21,808 nt of DNA from a virus: positions 1 through 21,808 of the IMG/VR virus record IMGVR_UViG_3300025418_000879; one strand, given 5' to 3'. Numbering within the stretch: the stretch's first letter is position 1; each line of letters begins with the position of its first letter. The notes below the pieces were generated by a model that saw only the letters and a program-made list of their open reading frames with translations, made no database searches and was not told the origin of the DNA. Both the position numbers and the translations under genes were made by a program. Positions 6,983 to 14,485 of the stretch are shown here, piece after piece.

Positions 6983-7177
6983 TTAATCTTTTTCTCGACT
7001 GCCACTTAAATTATCTTGTTTAAGTGTAACAAGTTCTGTTTTTAAACGCAACCGTTGCTTCTTCAAATCGTTTAATTCGACATCATCAAACACACCAGTT
7101 TTTTCTAAACCATCAATTTTTTTATCTAAACGGTGATGTTCTTCTTCTAAATGTTTGATTCGATTTGTAAAACTCAT
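6983..7177 (-). CDS. short coiled-coil protein, DUF465/YdcH-like
   Basis: Sixty-four residues forming an antiparallel helical hairpin by pattern: RIKHLEEEHHRLDKKIDGLE (residues 6-25), a short turn with FDDVE, then LNDLKKQRLRLKTELVTLK (36-54). The second helix with KKxxLRLKxEL is characteristic of the small DUF465 (YdcH) family of bacterial proteins, whose role is poorly known. A strong GGAGG Shine-Dalgarno (7186-7182) precedes the ATG at 7177, which overlaps the stop of the TGT-fold gene by one base. It may be a structural or regulatory partner of an operon neighbour. Identity as DUF465 is by pattern only. Confidence 0.72.
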   Translation of the reverse strand: MSFTNRIKHLEEEHHRLDKKIDGLEKTGVFDDVELNDLKKQRLRLKTELVTLKQDNLSGSREKD

Positions 7178-8727
7178 TATGCCTCCAATTGGTCAAGTTT
7201 GTTTTCATCAAATTCGGCATCATCTCCATCGATACCATCCTCTACCTCTTCAACATCAAATAAATTATTAAACATAGCACGGGCATTTACAGTTTTTTTG
7301 CCTTTAAATCCGCGAGTGCCAATAATGTCCATCCAATAACGGTTATAGTGTTCAATGATAGCTTCAGCTTCAGCTCTATCCGGAGTAGCAAAAATGGCAT
7401 CAACAATGTCTTTAAAGCGAGCATGATCGCCATTTTCATTCCACATCATCTTGGGCCATGTACCAGAATCATAAGCACGGTTAGCACGTTGTACTGATTC
7501 CAAGTGCATCCAAACGTTATGCCCCATTAACAATGCGTAACTAAAACTATCCCAGCTTGTCTTGCCTTCTTTACCTATCTTATTTAGGTCGCCTGGTTTG
7601 TAGATACAAATATCTTTCATTGTTAGTTGTTTGCTAATTGGAGACTCGTCAAAGTGTGAAACAAAACCTTCGGCCACTACGGTTGGACCATATGGGCGAG
7701 AATCTGTAGAATACTTTTTATCATCTACAATAGGACTCATGCGATAGCACCATTTGTCATTGTGTGGCAAATCAATATGATGATACACCTGTCCATTAGC
7801 CGTAGCTAAAAATGGTGACGCACAGTCAAAACTAATAGTAAAGGCTGGATTAACATATTTACGAACAGCACGTTGAACGTCGGTCAATAGTACCGCCCAT
7901 TCTAATTTACTTGTGCCCAGGAAGTGCATCCAGTCGTGAACGCCTTCTTGTAATAAATTATCGTGACGTAATGCTACAAGACGCTTTAGCACTAAATGTA
8001 TATCACACATATTTTGACCACCCATTGACCAACCATTAAAATGTGTATCAGGATACTTAACAGGATCGCAATAGTCCTTCATCAAGTCATACCATTTGTC
8101 TGCTTCTGCGTGATTAGACCCTTGTAATACGTTTAAAAATTTAGCACCGCCATTTTTCACACCTTTACGGTTGGCCATAAAGTAATCGTTATTGTATTTG
8201 GTAGCATCAACCGCTTCTTGGTATGTAGTAATGCCACAAGCCTTGCTGGCCTTCTTATCGTGAATGACCCAGGTGGGAATATCTAATATCATGCCATAGT
8301 CTGCTACACCGTCTAACCATTTCAAAATAGCTTCACGTTTTTTCTGAGCTTTAGGGCAACCGCTGCCGGCTTTCCAGTCACCTTCCCAAAGTCCTTTGGC
8401 AATCTGAAATCCTCCTGAGTCACCTAATATAAAAGAGCCCGGGTCACGATTGCGAACCATATCTTCAGACCAGTCTTGTTTATTAAGATCTAAGTTGGCA
8501 TGGCCGCCTGAGTAGAGCGACCACTTATAAGGAAACAGACCTTTTTGCGGATCTAACCAGTTCAGCATTTCCATGTCTTTGATCCCGGCAGGCATACGAG
8601 CTGGATCTACATAAGGCCCGTTAACAGGATCACGCTGTTTGCCAATAAAGGTAGCGTAGAAACCTGAAATAGCTGGTAAGAATACAGCGTAGTCGTTTTG
8701 CTTGGCAGTTAGGTTATCTTGGGTCAT
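7177..8727 (-). CDS. tRNA-guanine-transglycosylase-fold protein, candidate DpdA-type DNA base exchanger
   Basis: TGT enzymes exchange a guanine for a 7-deazaguanine; the phage DpdA branch is thought to do this in DNA. The TGT landmarks appear in the right order: GDSGGFQ (residues 102-108; D103 is the base-binding/general-acid Asp), MILDIPT (~146), FLNVLQGSN (~198-206, as in TGT VQGG), FNGWSMGGQ (~220-228, as in FxGxxxGG), HFLGTS (~258, as in YLMGVG), and ISFDCASP (~288-295, matching FDCxxPTR of TGT; D291 would be the nucleophile). The Cys-rich zinc site of bacterial TGT is not seen, and the C-terminal ~200 residues are different and acidic at the end, unlike TGT. At 516 residues it is longer than TGT (~375). 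It overlaps the radical SAM gene by ATGA. The fold call is strong; DNA rather than tRNA as substrate is inferred from its phage setting. Confidence 0.8.
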   Translation of the reverse strand: MTQDNLTAKQNDYAVFLPAISGFYATFIGKQRDPVNGPYVDPARMPAGIKDMEMLNWLDPQKGLFPYKWSLYSGGHANLDLNKQDWSEDMVRNRDPGSFILGDSGGFQIAKGLWEGDWKAGSGCPKAQKKREAILKWLDGVADYGMILDIPTWVIHDKKASKACGITTYQEAVDATKYNNDYFMANRKGVKNGGAKFLNVLQGSNHAEADKWYDLMKDYCDPVKYPDTHFNGWSMGGQNMCDIHLVLKRLVALRHDNLLQEGVHDWMHFLGTSKLEWAVLLTDVQRAVRKYVNPAFTISFDCASPFLATANGQVYHHIDLPHNDKWCYRMSPIVDDKKYSTDSRPYGPTVVAEGFVSHFDESPISKQLTMKDICIYKPGDLNKIGKEGKTSWDSFSYALLMGHNVWMHLESVQRANRAYDSGTWPKMMWNENGDHARFKDIVDAIFATPDRAEAEAIIEHYNRYWMDIIGTRGFKGKKTVNARAMFNNLFDVEEVEDGIDGDDAEFDENKLDQLEA

Positions 8728-9731
8728 AAAAATTTATCAAAAAATGGTGATACGTGCACAGTATTAGATTTATTATAACTGATTTGTCTAACAATGTCAA
8801 CAAAATGTTGATGTTCAGGATGGTCAGGATCGGCTACATTGTGTTCAAAATAAGAATCCCAAGTAGTCCAATCACTCAAAGGTTGTATATCACATTTTAC
8901 ATCTAATCTTTTTCCTAATTCAATAAAAGCTGGCAAATCTTTGTAGTTGGCCTGTTGTACAACAAAACTTATACGCACTTCGCTTGTTCCTCGGTTCTCC
9001 GCTATCCATTCTAAATTTTCTATTAGATTTTCCCATTTGCCCGGTCTGCGTACCTGTTCATAGACGTCTTTAGATGCCGCATCAATGCTAATGTAGTAAG
9101 CATATACTGGTAAATTTGTTTTGGGCATTATTTTTTTAAGCAATAACCCGTTTGTTCCTAAAGTAAAATATTGATTAGATTTGGGTTTATAGTTGAGCAC
9201 CAACTCTCTTAGTATAGGGCTGGCAATAGCATCGCCTGACCCGCCTAAACTTATAAGTATATCTTTGTCAAACTTTTCTAACCAGGTCAAAATACGCTTG
9301 ATGTAGTCTTTTTTTAAGTCAAACTCAGGTCCGTCTTCGAGCATAAACATTTCTCTGCGACAGCTAGGGCAGGCTAAATTACAACTATTATCAATATTAA
9401 TACTTAGACTATAGTGAGTTTGTTGTTTGTTATGTTTTGTAACACCACAATGTGTAACAGCGCACCAAGTATATTTTTTCTGATCAATATCGTCCTGTAG
9501 TATTTTTGCTACTGGAGAATTCCATATACTTTCTAAACTATCGAAATCAGTTATTTTTCCTACCGGAACAGGTAACCATGCTTCACAATTACATAAGAAA
9601 CAGTTACCTTCAAAATCAACGCTGACATGACGACGTGGCAAATCACAACTGTACATTATTGTATCGTTGTAATCTTTGCCACGTGCCATCGACCGTAGAG
9701 TAAACTCTAACGGTTTAATGCTATCAATCAC
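8724..9731 (-). CDS. radical SAM enzyme with an N-terminal SPASM/twitch-like cluster domain
   Basis: Residues 117-124 (CNLACPSC) are the CxxxCxxC motif that holds the SAM-cleaving 4Fe-4S cluster. SLGGSGDA (161-168) fits the GGE-like SAM-amine site, and FTLGTNGLLL plus YYISIDAAS are later core strands. In front of the core, residues ~29-95 have a second cysteine set (C29, C44, C47, C49, C90, C95) with VSVDFEGNCFLC and SLESIWNSP. This is the signature of the SPASM/twitch auxiliary-cluster domain, normally found after the barrel. The start is probably the GTG at 9731, overlapping the clamp stop as GTGA; an internal ATG at residue 15 is possible. It is not QueE-like (too long, wrong motif context). 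Substrate unknown; it lies between the sliding clamp and the TGT-fold gene, so a nucleic-acid or cofactor reaction is plausible. Confidence 0.82.
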   Translation of the reverse strand: MIDSIKPLEFTLRSMARGKDYNDTIMYSCDLPRRHVSVDFEGNCFLCNCEAWLPVPVGKITDFDSLESIWNSPVAKILQDDIDQKKYTWCAVTHCGVTKHNKQQTHYSLSINIDNSCNLACPSCRREMFMLEDGPEFDLKKDYIKRILTWLEKFDKDILISLGGSGDAIASPILRELVLNYKPKSNQYFTLGTNGLLLKKIMPKTNLPVYAYYISIDAASKDVYEQVRRPGKWENLIENLEWIAENRGTSEVRISFVVQQANYKDLPAFIELGKRLDVKCDIQPLSDWTTWDSYFEHNVADPDHPEHQHFVDIVRQISYNKSNTVHVSPFFDKFL

Positions 9732-10450
9732 TTACTTTGTGCTGGAAGAATAAAGTTATAACTAGCAAGTCCTGAATCGACAGTAATCATTGCCGCACCG
9801 TCATCGCTGATTTTCATAACTTTGTCGCCATACAAATCAAGAATACTGATTACAGTCTTGATTGGCCAGGACCAAGCACGTTTGAGTTGGCCTTTGACAT
9901 CGGGTTGGAATACAAAGTTGCCTGAGTGTGTTGAGTGATCACCAAATACAAATTTAAGATCACCGTCTTCTGTTTTGGCCTGGAACGTAGTTTCTTCTAC
10001 GTTGGCTGCCGCTTGCATTTTTAAACGCTGGATAGCTGCCGCAGTAGGTTCAAACTCAATACCCCAGTTGGCACCTTTAAACTTAACAGTTTTAAGTTTT
10101 TCATTAACAATTTCACTGGCCATAAAGCGATAGTTATTCTTAAAGTCGCCTGCTTTGTTTTCAAAGTTAATGCCATCTGGAGCACCTGTATCTTTGCGAG
10201 TAATATTTAACTTGGCATCTTCTTTGTATTCTTGTAGGTTCAATAATACTTTGAGCTTGCTCAAGTTAGGCATACCAAATGTACCAACAAAGTCAGCAAC
10301 GGGATTGGCAAACGTTCCTTCTACTACAACTGAACGATCTTCGGCCAAGCCAGAGATTGTAGTTTCTTTATCTGAGCCAGTAATTTTAACCAAATCAATT
10401 ACGCCCAAATCAAAAGTATGAGACACTAAGTCTAAGAGATGATCACGCAT
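9728..10450 (-). CDS. 45: DNA polymerase sliding clamp, T4 gp45 type
   Basis: The trimeric ring that holds the phage polymerase on DNA and, in T4, also activates late transcription. At 240 residues it is close to T4 gp45 (228). Recognition rests on the overall pattern: LVSHTFDLGVIDLVKITG near the N-terminus, a central FENKAGDFKNNYRFMA stretch with the conserved Y-R-xM/FxxA feature, and a C-terminal KVMKISDDGAAMITVDSG followed by YNFILPA. The start ATG 10450 has an AAAGGAAA Shine-Dalgarno, and a strong promoter lies upstream. Instead of the clamp-loader genes 44 and 62 that follow gp45 in T4, it is followed at once by the radical SAM and TGT-fold genes. Lysine-rich surface segments fit DNA threading. 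Confidence 0.88.
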   Translation of the reverse strand: MRDHLLDLVSHTFDLGVIDLVKITGSDKETTISGLAEDRSVVVEGTFANPVADFVGTFGMPNLSKLKVLLNLQEYKEDAKLNITRKDTGAPDGINFENKAGDFKNNYRFMASEIVNEKLKTVKFKGANWGIEFEPTAAAIQRLKMQAAANVEETTFQAKTEDGDLKFVFGDHSTHSGNFVFQPDVKGQLKRAWSWPIKTVISILDLYGDKVMKISDDGAAMITVDSGLASYNFILPAQSK

Positions 10451-10476
10451 TTTATTTCCTTTATGTAAGTAAGAGT

Positions 10477-10505
10477 AGTATAACAGAGTTATTTAGAATT
10501 TTCAA
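10477..10505 (-). promoter_or_regulatory. sigma70-type promoter for the clamp and deazaguanine-type operon
   Basis: TTGAAA (10505-10500), a 17-base spacer and TATACT (10482-10477) with an extended TG one base upstream of the -10 box. Transcription would start about 20 bases before the clamp Shine-Dalgarno and could run through the radical SAM, TGT-fold, coiled-coil, two unknown and QueD-fold genes, since these overlap or touch. Confidence 0.75.
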
Positions 10506-10516
10506 CTAAATTGGTA

Positions 10517-11443
10517 TTATTTTGGCATTATTCGTGCCAATATTTGACCGCCGCGGGTTGATGTAAGAACTCCAGGTTTTCTTAGCTCAATCCAGGTAAT
10601 AGCGCCTTGTGGTTCGTGCCATTCGTAATTTATTTCAAACCCGGCCGAATGTGCCAATTCTTTTACAAGATATCCGGGCGTATAACAACGCCACCCAACT
10701 TCGGCATATTTAACTGCCCCAGCATAGTCACAATTATTAAATGTAATTGCTAGTGTGCCGCCTGGCTTGAGTTTTTGATATAGCTCTATGAAATATTGTT
10801 TTATGACCTGTAAAGGTTTAAAATCAAAATACATAAAGGCAACACAGATACCGAACTGGCCGTCAGGTATATGCTCAAAGTACACTTGGTTGTTTATGTC
10901 ATCAATAGTATATTGTCTTACCCTATTTTTATACACATCATTAAAACTATCAATAGTGGGAGCCAATAAATCGTAACTATGATCTAAAACATATAATGGC
11001 TCGGCGCTCAACAGTTGCGTAATGAAATTTTCTTTAGCTGGGCGAATAAACATAGCGGCGTGTTGCCAGCCTACATAAAATTTCAATCTTGTTCTAATAA
11101 TATCTTTAACTTCTTCGTGAACATTTAATCTTAGATCTAAAATATGATCGGGTAAAAACTTTGGAAATTCTTCGTGCAATTGATAACTTAGCTGAAATAA
11201 CGGTTTTTCTTCCTGCTCAATAGTTAATTTTAAGTCTTGTTTTATTTTAACAAAAGTTTCATTAAATTCCTCAAGCGAATGATTTATTGCACTTAAGTTG
11301 CTAATTAGGTCGCTACTTTTAGTCAAATAGATAAACTGCTCCAACTCGGCGTTGACTAATCGGATAGTATTGGTCGTAGAAAGTTTATTCAATGTTTCTT
11401 GATAATAAACAAGGTCGCTTAGTTTTTTCATTTTAGAATTCAA
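10517..11443 (-). CDS. class I SAM-methyltransferase-like protein with helical N-terminal domain
   Basis: The second half resembles a Rossmann-type methyltransferase: YVLDHSYDLLAP (~151, motif I position), QFGICVAFMYFDF (~196, motif IV region), QKLKPGGTLAITFNN (~223-237, the post-motif LKPGG loop and strand), and AHSAGFEINYEW (~264). Motif I lacks the usual GxGxG, so SAM binding may be altered. Residues ~1-120 are predicted mostly helical. The frame opens inside the last codons of the polymerase gene (ATG 11443), but another ATG at 11431, one base after the polymerase stop, is an equally good start and would remove four residues. Neither has a clear Shine-Dalgarno, so reinitiation after gp43 is likely. 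Target (DNA, protein or small molecule) unknown. Confidence 0.7.
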   Translation of the reverse strand: MNSKMKKLSDLVYYQETLNKLSTTNTIRLVNAELEQFIYLTKSSDLISNLSAINHSLEEFNETFVKIKQDLKLTIEQEEKPLFQLSYQLHEEFPKFLPDHILDLRLNVHEEVKDIIRTRLKFYVGWQHAAMFIRPAKENFITQLLSAEPLYVLDHSYDLLAPTIDSFNDVYKNRVRQYTIDDINNQVYFEHIPDGQFGICVAFMYFDFKPLQVIKQYFIELYQKLKPGGTLAITFNNCDYAGAVKYAEVGWRCYTPGYLVKELAHSAGFEINYEWHEPQGAITWIELRKPGVLTSTRGGQILARIMPK

Positions 11444-14090
11444 ACAAATTAGTAAATGTATTTTCAGTATTAGTAGCTGATGCTAAATCCCAATCCAATA
11501 CACCAAGCAAATTATCTACTTTCTGGTCCACAACAGTAGCTTCCATTAAAGCATCATCAAATGGCAATTCAGTAAACCATGCGGGTAATCTGGTTTCATC
11601 CGTAGGATAGCCAATCGAAGTCCAACCCAAGGGATTAGGTTTTAATTTACATACAATAGTTTTCATACCATCGACAATCTTAGCAGAATAGTTATCGCTG
11701 TTCATACGACGTAGGTTATTCCAATTCAGTGCCGCACGAACGTGCCCGGGCATATTGGCCTTGCCTTCTTTTTCTTCTTTGGCACCGTATGCAGTTAAAT
11801 TGTTTACACGCTTAGGTGAACCTTTTTCCCAAGCTGGTCTTTCCATAAACTCATACTTGAACTCGCGAATGCGTTCTACAATGGCTTCGCGAGGAGTTCC
11901 TGTCAGGACCTTCTCAAGAATTTCATATAGGAACTCCTGGATAACCTTGGGAGTATCTGAACGCTTCAAGTCTAAGCCCATAGCTTTAATCTTACCTGGG
12001 TTACCATCTACGTCAAGGCGTTTGCCTTCTAAATCATAGATTAGCACGGCATAGCGTTTTTTAGTAATAAACAAACTATTGGACGCGACTAATTCGCGAC
12101 CTGCCTTAATAAGCTCGCCAGCTTCTCGCGGGCAATGGAATGCCTGCTCCATAAACGCAGGAAATGATTCGTTTACTTGATCAGCAATGTTGTCATATAA
12201 CTGAATACACATTTCTCTTGACCAGGTCATACGACCTTCGGCAACTTCTTTTTTGATAGCAGGCCAAGCAGTGAAGTAACAGGAGTCTGTATCACCATAG
12301 ATAATTGCTTCGCCCACGTGATCCTTAACGCCAGTTACACACTCGTTAATATAACCAGCCATATGTCGAGCGATTGCTCGTCCTGTTAAGGTAGTTGACT
12401 GCCCAATGCGTTTATCAAAAAAACGACAATGCGGATTTAAAATAGCGCCATACAAACTATTCAAGTTAATCTTTTTAACTAACTGTCGTTTATCCCAGAA
12501 GGCAATTTCTTTAGGATCTGTAGCGTCTTTCTTCTTGGCCTGTAATTCTTTACGTTCAGCATACCAACGCTCTAACAAGCCTGGAACAACACCCTTCTTT
12601 TCGTAAGTAACAATAGTGCCGTTGGCTGTTAGCATCCAAGGTTGATTACTGTTAAAGATCATATTCCAAACTTCTTTGGCAGAATGTACTGACTGGTCTC
12701 CGTCCTGCCAGTCAATAGTAATTTCTGTACCTGCTTGTTGTTCCATTACTGCTGTATATTCAAATGAGCCAAAGATATTTTCCCAGGCAGCCGCAAACGA
12801 TTTCTTTTTGTTTTCAACCAAATCATTAATATAGTGATTGGTAATAGTTGGGCGTAGCTGTCCTACAACAGTTTCCATTCCCATATTGAGCGCACGAATA
12901 GCTGATGGATATAGTGAGTTAATATCAACCGCTCCTACCCACTCATGTACACCTTTTTTAGGATAAGCAACATACGCACCAGCTGCCGCGGTATCTTCCT
13001 CGTCGCGATGTTTACGATTAGGCACTACAAGTTCGCGTTCGTGTGCTTCATTAATAATAGCCTGCTCTGTAACAGCTACCGCACCCATAACAGTTGGCAG
13101 TAATACAGTATTATCATGCGCAATTTCATTAGCTAGATCAATGAACTGTAGCTTCTTATCTAATTTGTCTAACAGTAAAGTATCCTGACGGTTATATTCA
13201 ATAAACTTTTTAAAGTTTTGATTATACAGTTGATCCAAGGTGCCTTCATAGGCTGTCTTAGTTTCGCCTAGCTCATATTCGCCAATGGCGTCTAAGCTAT
13301 AGCTGTGCCGCTCCTCATAGGTGTATTTGCGGTACAACTGCATATAGTCCATATGAACACGGCCTACTAGGTCATATGTTTCTGATTCAGCGCCAAATCG
13401 TTCAAAGGTTCGCGGTTTAGGGAATTGTCCCCACAAGCAAAAACGGCGTGTGTCGTCCTTACTTAACACCCGAGTGATGCGATTCACTGTGTAAGGTATA
13501 TCATAGCCTTCTGAATTCCAACCTGACAGTACGTCAGCATCCTCAATCAAATCTAGGAATGTTTTTAACATTTCCCCTTCGTCTGAGAATACAATAGTAT
13601 TTTCAAAATCCTTGGCAATATCTTGCCCTGTTTCAAGACTCATGTGTTTGGGTGGAATTACTAGTGTAACTAGTTGCTCCATCCACTGTAGATAAACAGA
13701 TATGGCTGTGACCGCATTAAACGGATCTGAAGTGGGAGAGAAGCCACGCTTTTGATCAAAGTCCACTTCGATGTCAAAAAATGCGACATTTAGTTTAGGA
13801 GAGTTTCGACCTTTGTAGTTGTTTTCTAGACAGCGAAAGATAGGGTTAATGTCAGACTCATAGAGGTTTTTACCCTTGGCCATGGCCTGTTCTTTGCGAA
13901 ATTCTTTACCGCTGCGAGTTGAGAAGCGAGTAACTGGAGTACCGTAGATGCTGGTAAACTTGCCATGAGGATCGTCATAATAAAACAAATACTCCGCAGG
14001 GTATTCTTTATAAACACGCTCGCCGTTGATGCGTTCTACAACGTGAATACGGTCATGCTCGCGATCATATAGTGAATCAACGTAACTCAT
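11433..14090 (-). CDS. 43: replicative family B DNA polymerase with 3'-5' exonuclease, T4 gp43 type
   Basis: Copies the phage genome and proofreads. At 885 residues it is complete (T4 gp43 is 898). Exonuclease motifs: FFDIEVDF (104-111), SGWNSEGYDIPY (189-200), YNRQDTLLLD (299-308). Polymerase motifs: AVDINSLYPSAI (A, ~387-398), KKINLNSLYGAI (B, ~539-550) and IYGDTDSCYF (C, ~597-606), with both catalytic aspartates present. The C-terminus ends NLFEF, resembling the clamp-binding tail (SLFDMFDF-like) of T4/RB69 polymerases, which fits the gp45-type clamp encoded nearby. No intein, split or frameshift is seen. Start ATG 14090 has only a weak AGAAAGA Shine-Dalgarno beneath a structured leader, suggesting translational control as for T4 gp43. 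Confidence 0.97.
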   Translation of the reverse strand: MSYVDSLYDREHDRIHVVERINGERVYKEYPAEYLFYYDDPHGKFTSIYGTPVTRFSTRSGKEFRKEQAMAKGKNLYESDINPIFRCLENNYKGRNSPKLNVAFFDIEVDFDQKRGFSPTSDPFNAVTAISVYLQWMEQLVTLVIPPKHMSLETGQDIAKDFENTIVFSDEGEMLKTFLDLIEDADVLSGWNSEGYDIPYTVNRITRVLSKDDTRRFCLWGQFPKPRTFERFGAESETYDLVGRVHMDYMQLYRKYTYEERHSYSLDAIGEYELGETKTAYEGTLDQLYNQNFKKFIEYNRQDTLLLDKLDKKLQFIDLANEIAHDNTVLLPTVMGAVAVTEQAIINEAHERELVVPNRKHRDEEDTAAAGAYVAYPKKGVHEWVGAVDINSLYPSAIRALNMGMETVVGQLRPTITNHYINDLVENKKKSFAAAWENIFGSFEYTAVMEQQAGTEITIDWQDGDQSVHSAKEVWNMIFNSNQPWMLTANGTIVTYEKKGVVPGLLERWYAERKELQAKKKDATDPKEIAFWDKRQLVKKINLNSLYGAILNPHCRFFDKRIGQSTTLTGRAIARHMAGYINECVTGVKDHVGEAIIYGDTDSCYFTAWPAIKKEVAEGRMTWSREMCIQLYDNIADQVNESFPAFMEQAFHCPREAGELIKAGRELVASNSLFITKKRYAVLIYDLEGKRLDVDGNPGKIKAMGLDLKRSDTPKVIQEFLYEILEKVLTGTPREAIVERIREFKYEFMERPAWEKGSPKRVNNLTAYGAKEEKEGKANMPGHVRAALNWNNLRRMNSDNYSAKIVDGMKTIVCKLKPNPLGWTSIGYPTDETRLPAWFTELPFDDALMEATVVDQKVDNLLGVLDWDLASATNTENTFTNLFEF

Positions 14091-14100
14091 TCAATCTTTC

Positions 14101-14154
14101 TGTGTCTTATGGCACACTGGCCCTGTATCATGCTCGTATGTGAGCGACTCATAC
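14101..14154 (-). promoter_or_regulatory. structured leader of the polymerase gene, possible translational operator
   Basis: Between the DsbA-like gene and gp43 the minus-strand RNA can form two hairpins. One is GTATGAG (14154-14148), loop TCG, CTC, a two-base bulge, then ATAC (to 14136). The second is GTGT (14117-14114) with ACAC (14105-14102), whose foot is about 12 bases before the ATG and next to the weak Shine-Dalgarno. T4 gp43 is known to repress its own translation through a leader hairpin; the sequence here does not obviously copy it. Seen by hand pairing only. Confidence 0.28.
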
Positions 14155-14157
14155 TGC

Positions 14158-14165
14158 TATTTATA
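14158..14165 (-). promoter_or_regulatory. perfect match to the T4 late promoter element, upstream of gp43
   Basis: TATAAATA on the minus strand, 68 bases before the polymerase ATG and overlapping the TAA stop of the DsbA-like gene. In T4-like phages this octamer is recognised by the gp55 late sigma factor. It may be fortuitous, because polymerase is usually an early/middle gene and the stop codon contributes three of its bases. Confidence 0.35.
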
Positions 14166-14421
14166 ATGTTTTGCCAACTTGAGTTAGGATTTGTTCTAGC
14201 AGTTCGTGATCTTGTTGTTCGCGACCAAATTCACTCTTGTGTGCAAGTTTAATTGCTTTTTTAAGAATACTTGGTTTAATTTCTAACTCTTCGGCAATAG
14301 CTTTAACTGTATCGTTTAACCCACCTTGTAGAGTTTCAATCTCCATAGTAACCTGCATACCTTCGTTGATAATTTGCTCGAGTTTTTTAGTTTGCTCGGC
14401 TGTAAATACGCGATCTGACAT
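14161..14421 (-). CDS. small DsbA-like double-stranded DNA-binding protein
   Basis: Eighty-six residues, all helical by pattern. T4 DsbA (89 aa) is a dsDNA-binding protein linked to late transcription. The shared shape is an N-terminal helix, then LNDTVKAIAEELEIKPSIL followed by KKAIKLAHKSEFGREQ (residues ~35-70), which corresponds to the DIRIRAKDELGVDGKMFN and ALYHKDNRDVFE parts of DsbA as I recall it. An acidic C-terminal helix follows. Strong AGGAG Shine-Dalgarno eight bases before ATG 14421, and a promoter upstream. It precedes the polymerase gene by about 70 bases and may share its transcript. Identity is by pattern and size, so moderate. Confidence 0.6.
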   Translation of the reverse strand: MSDRVFTAEQTKKLEQIINEGMQVTMEIETLQGGLNDTVKAIAEELEIKPSILKKAIKLAHKSEFGREQQDHELLEQILTQVGKTL

Positions 14422-14448
14422 TTAAATCTCCTGTTGTGTAATACTACT

Positions 14449-14476
14449 ATTATACACTAAGATTTAGCAAAAGCAA
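14449..14476 (-). promoter_or_regulatory. sigma70-type promoter for the DsbA-like gene and probably gp43
   Basis: TTGCTT (14476-14471), 16 bases, then TATAAT (14454-14449) with a TG immediately upstream of the -10 box. The start site would be about 20-25 bases before the ATG at 14421, leaving room for its AGGAG ribosome site. No other promoter of this quality lies between here and the polymerase gene. Confidence 0.65.
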
Positions 14477-14485
14477 GAGTATTTT

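Noticed and set aside
6982-7005. GTG start extending the 171-aa protein by eight residues
   Set aside because: The ATG at 6981 follows the upstream stop by two bases with a purine-rich site in front, which is the usual coupled arrangement here.
8724-9731. QueE identity for the radical SAM protein, to complete the deazaguanine pathway
   Set aside because: QueE is ~210-250 residues with its own cluster spacing at the very N-terminus; this protein has a cysteine-rich domain first and a CxxxCxxC at 117.
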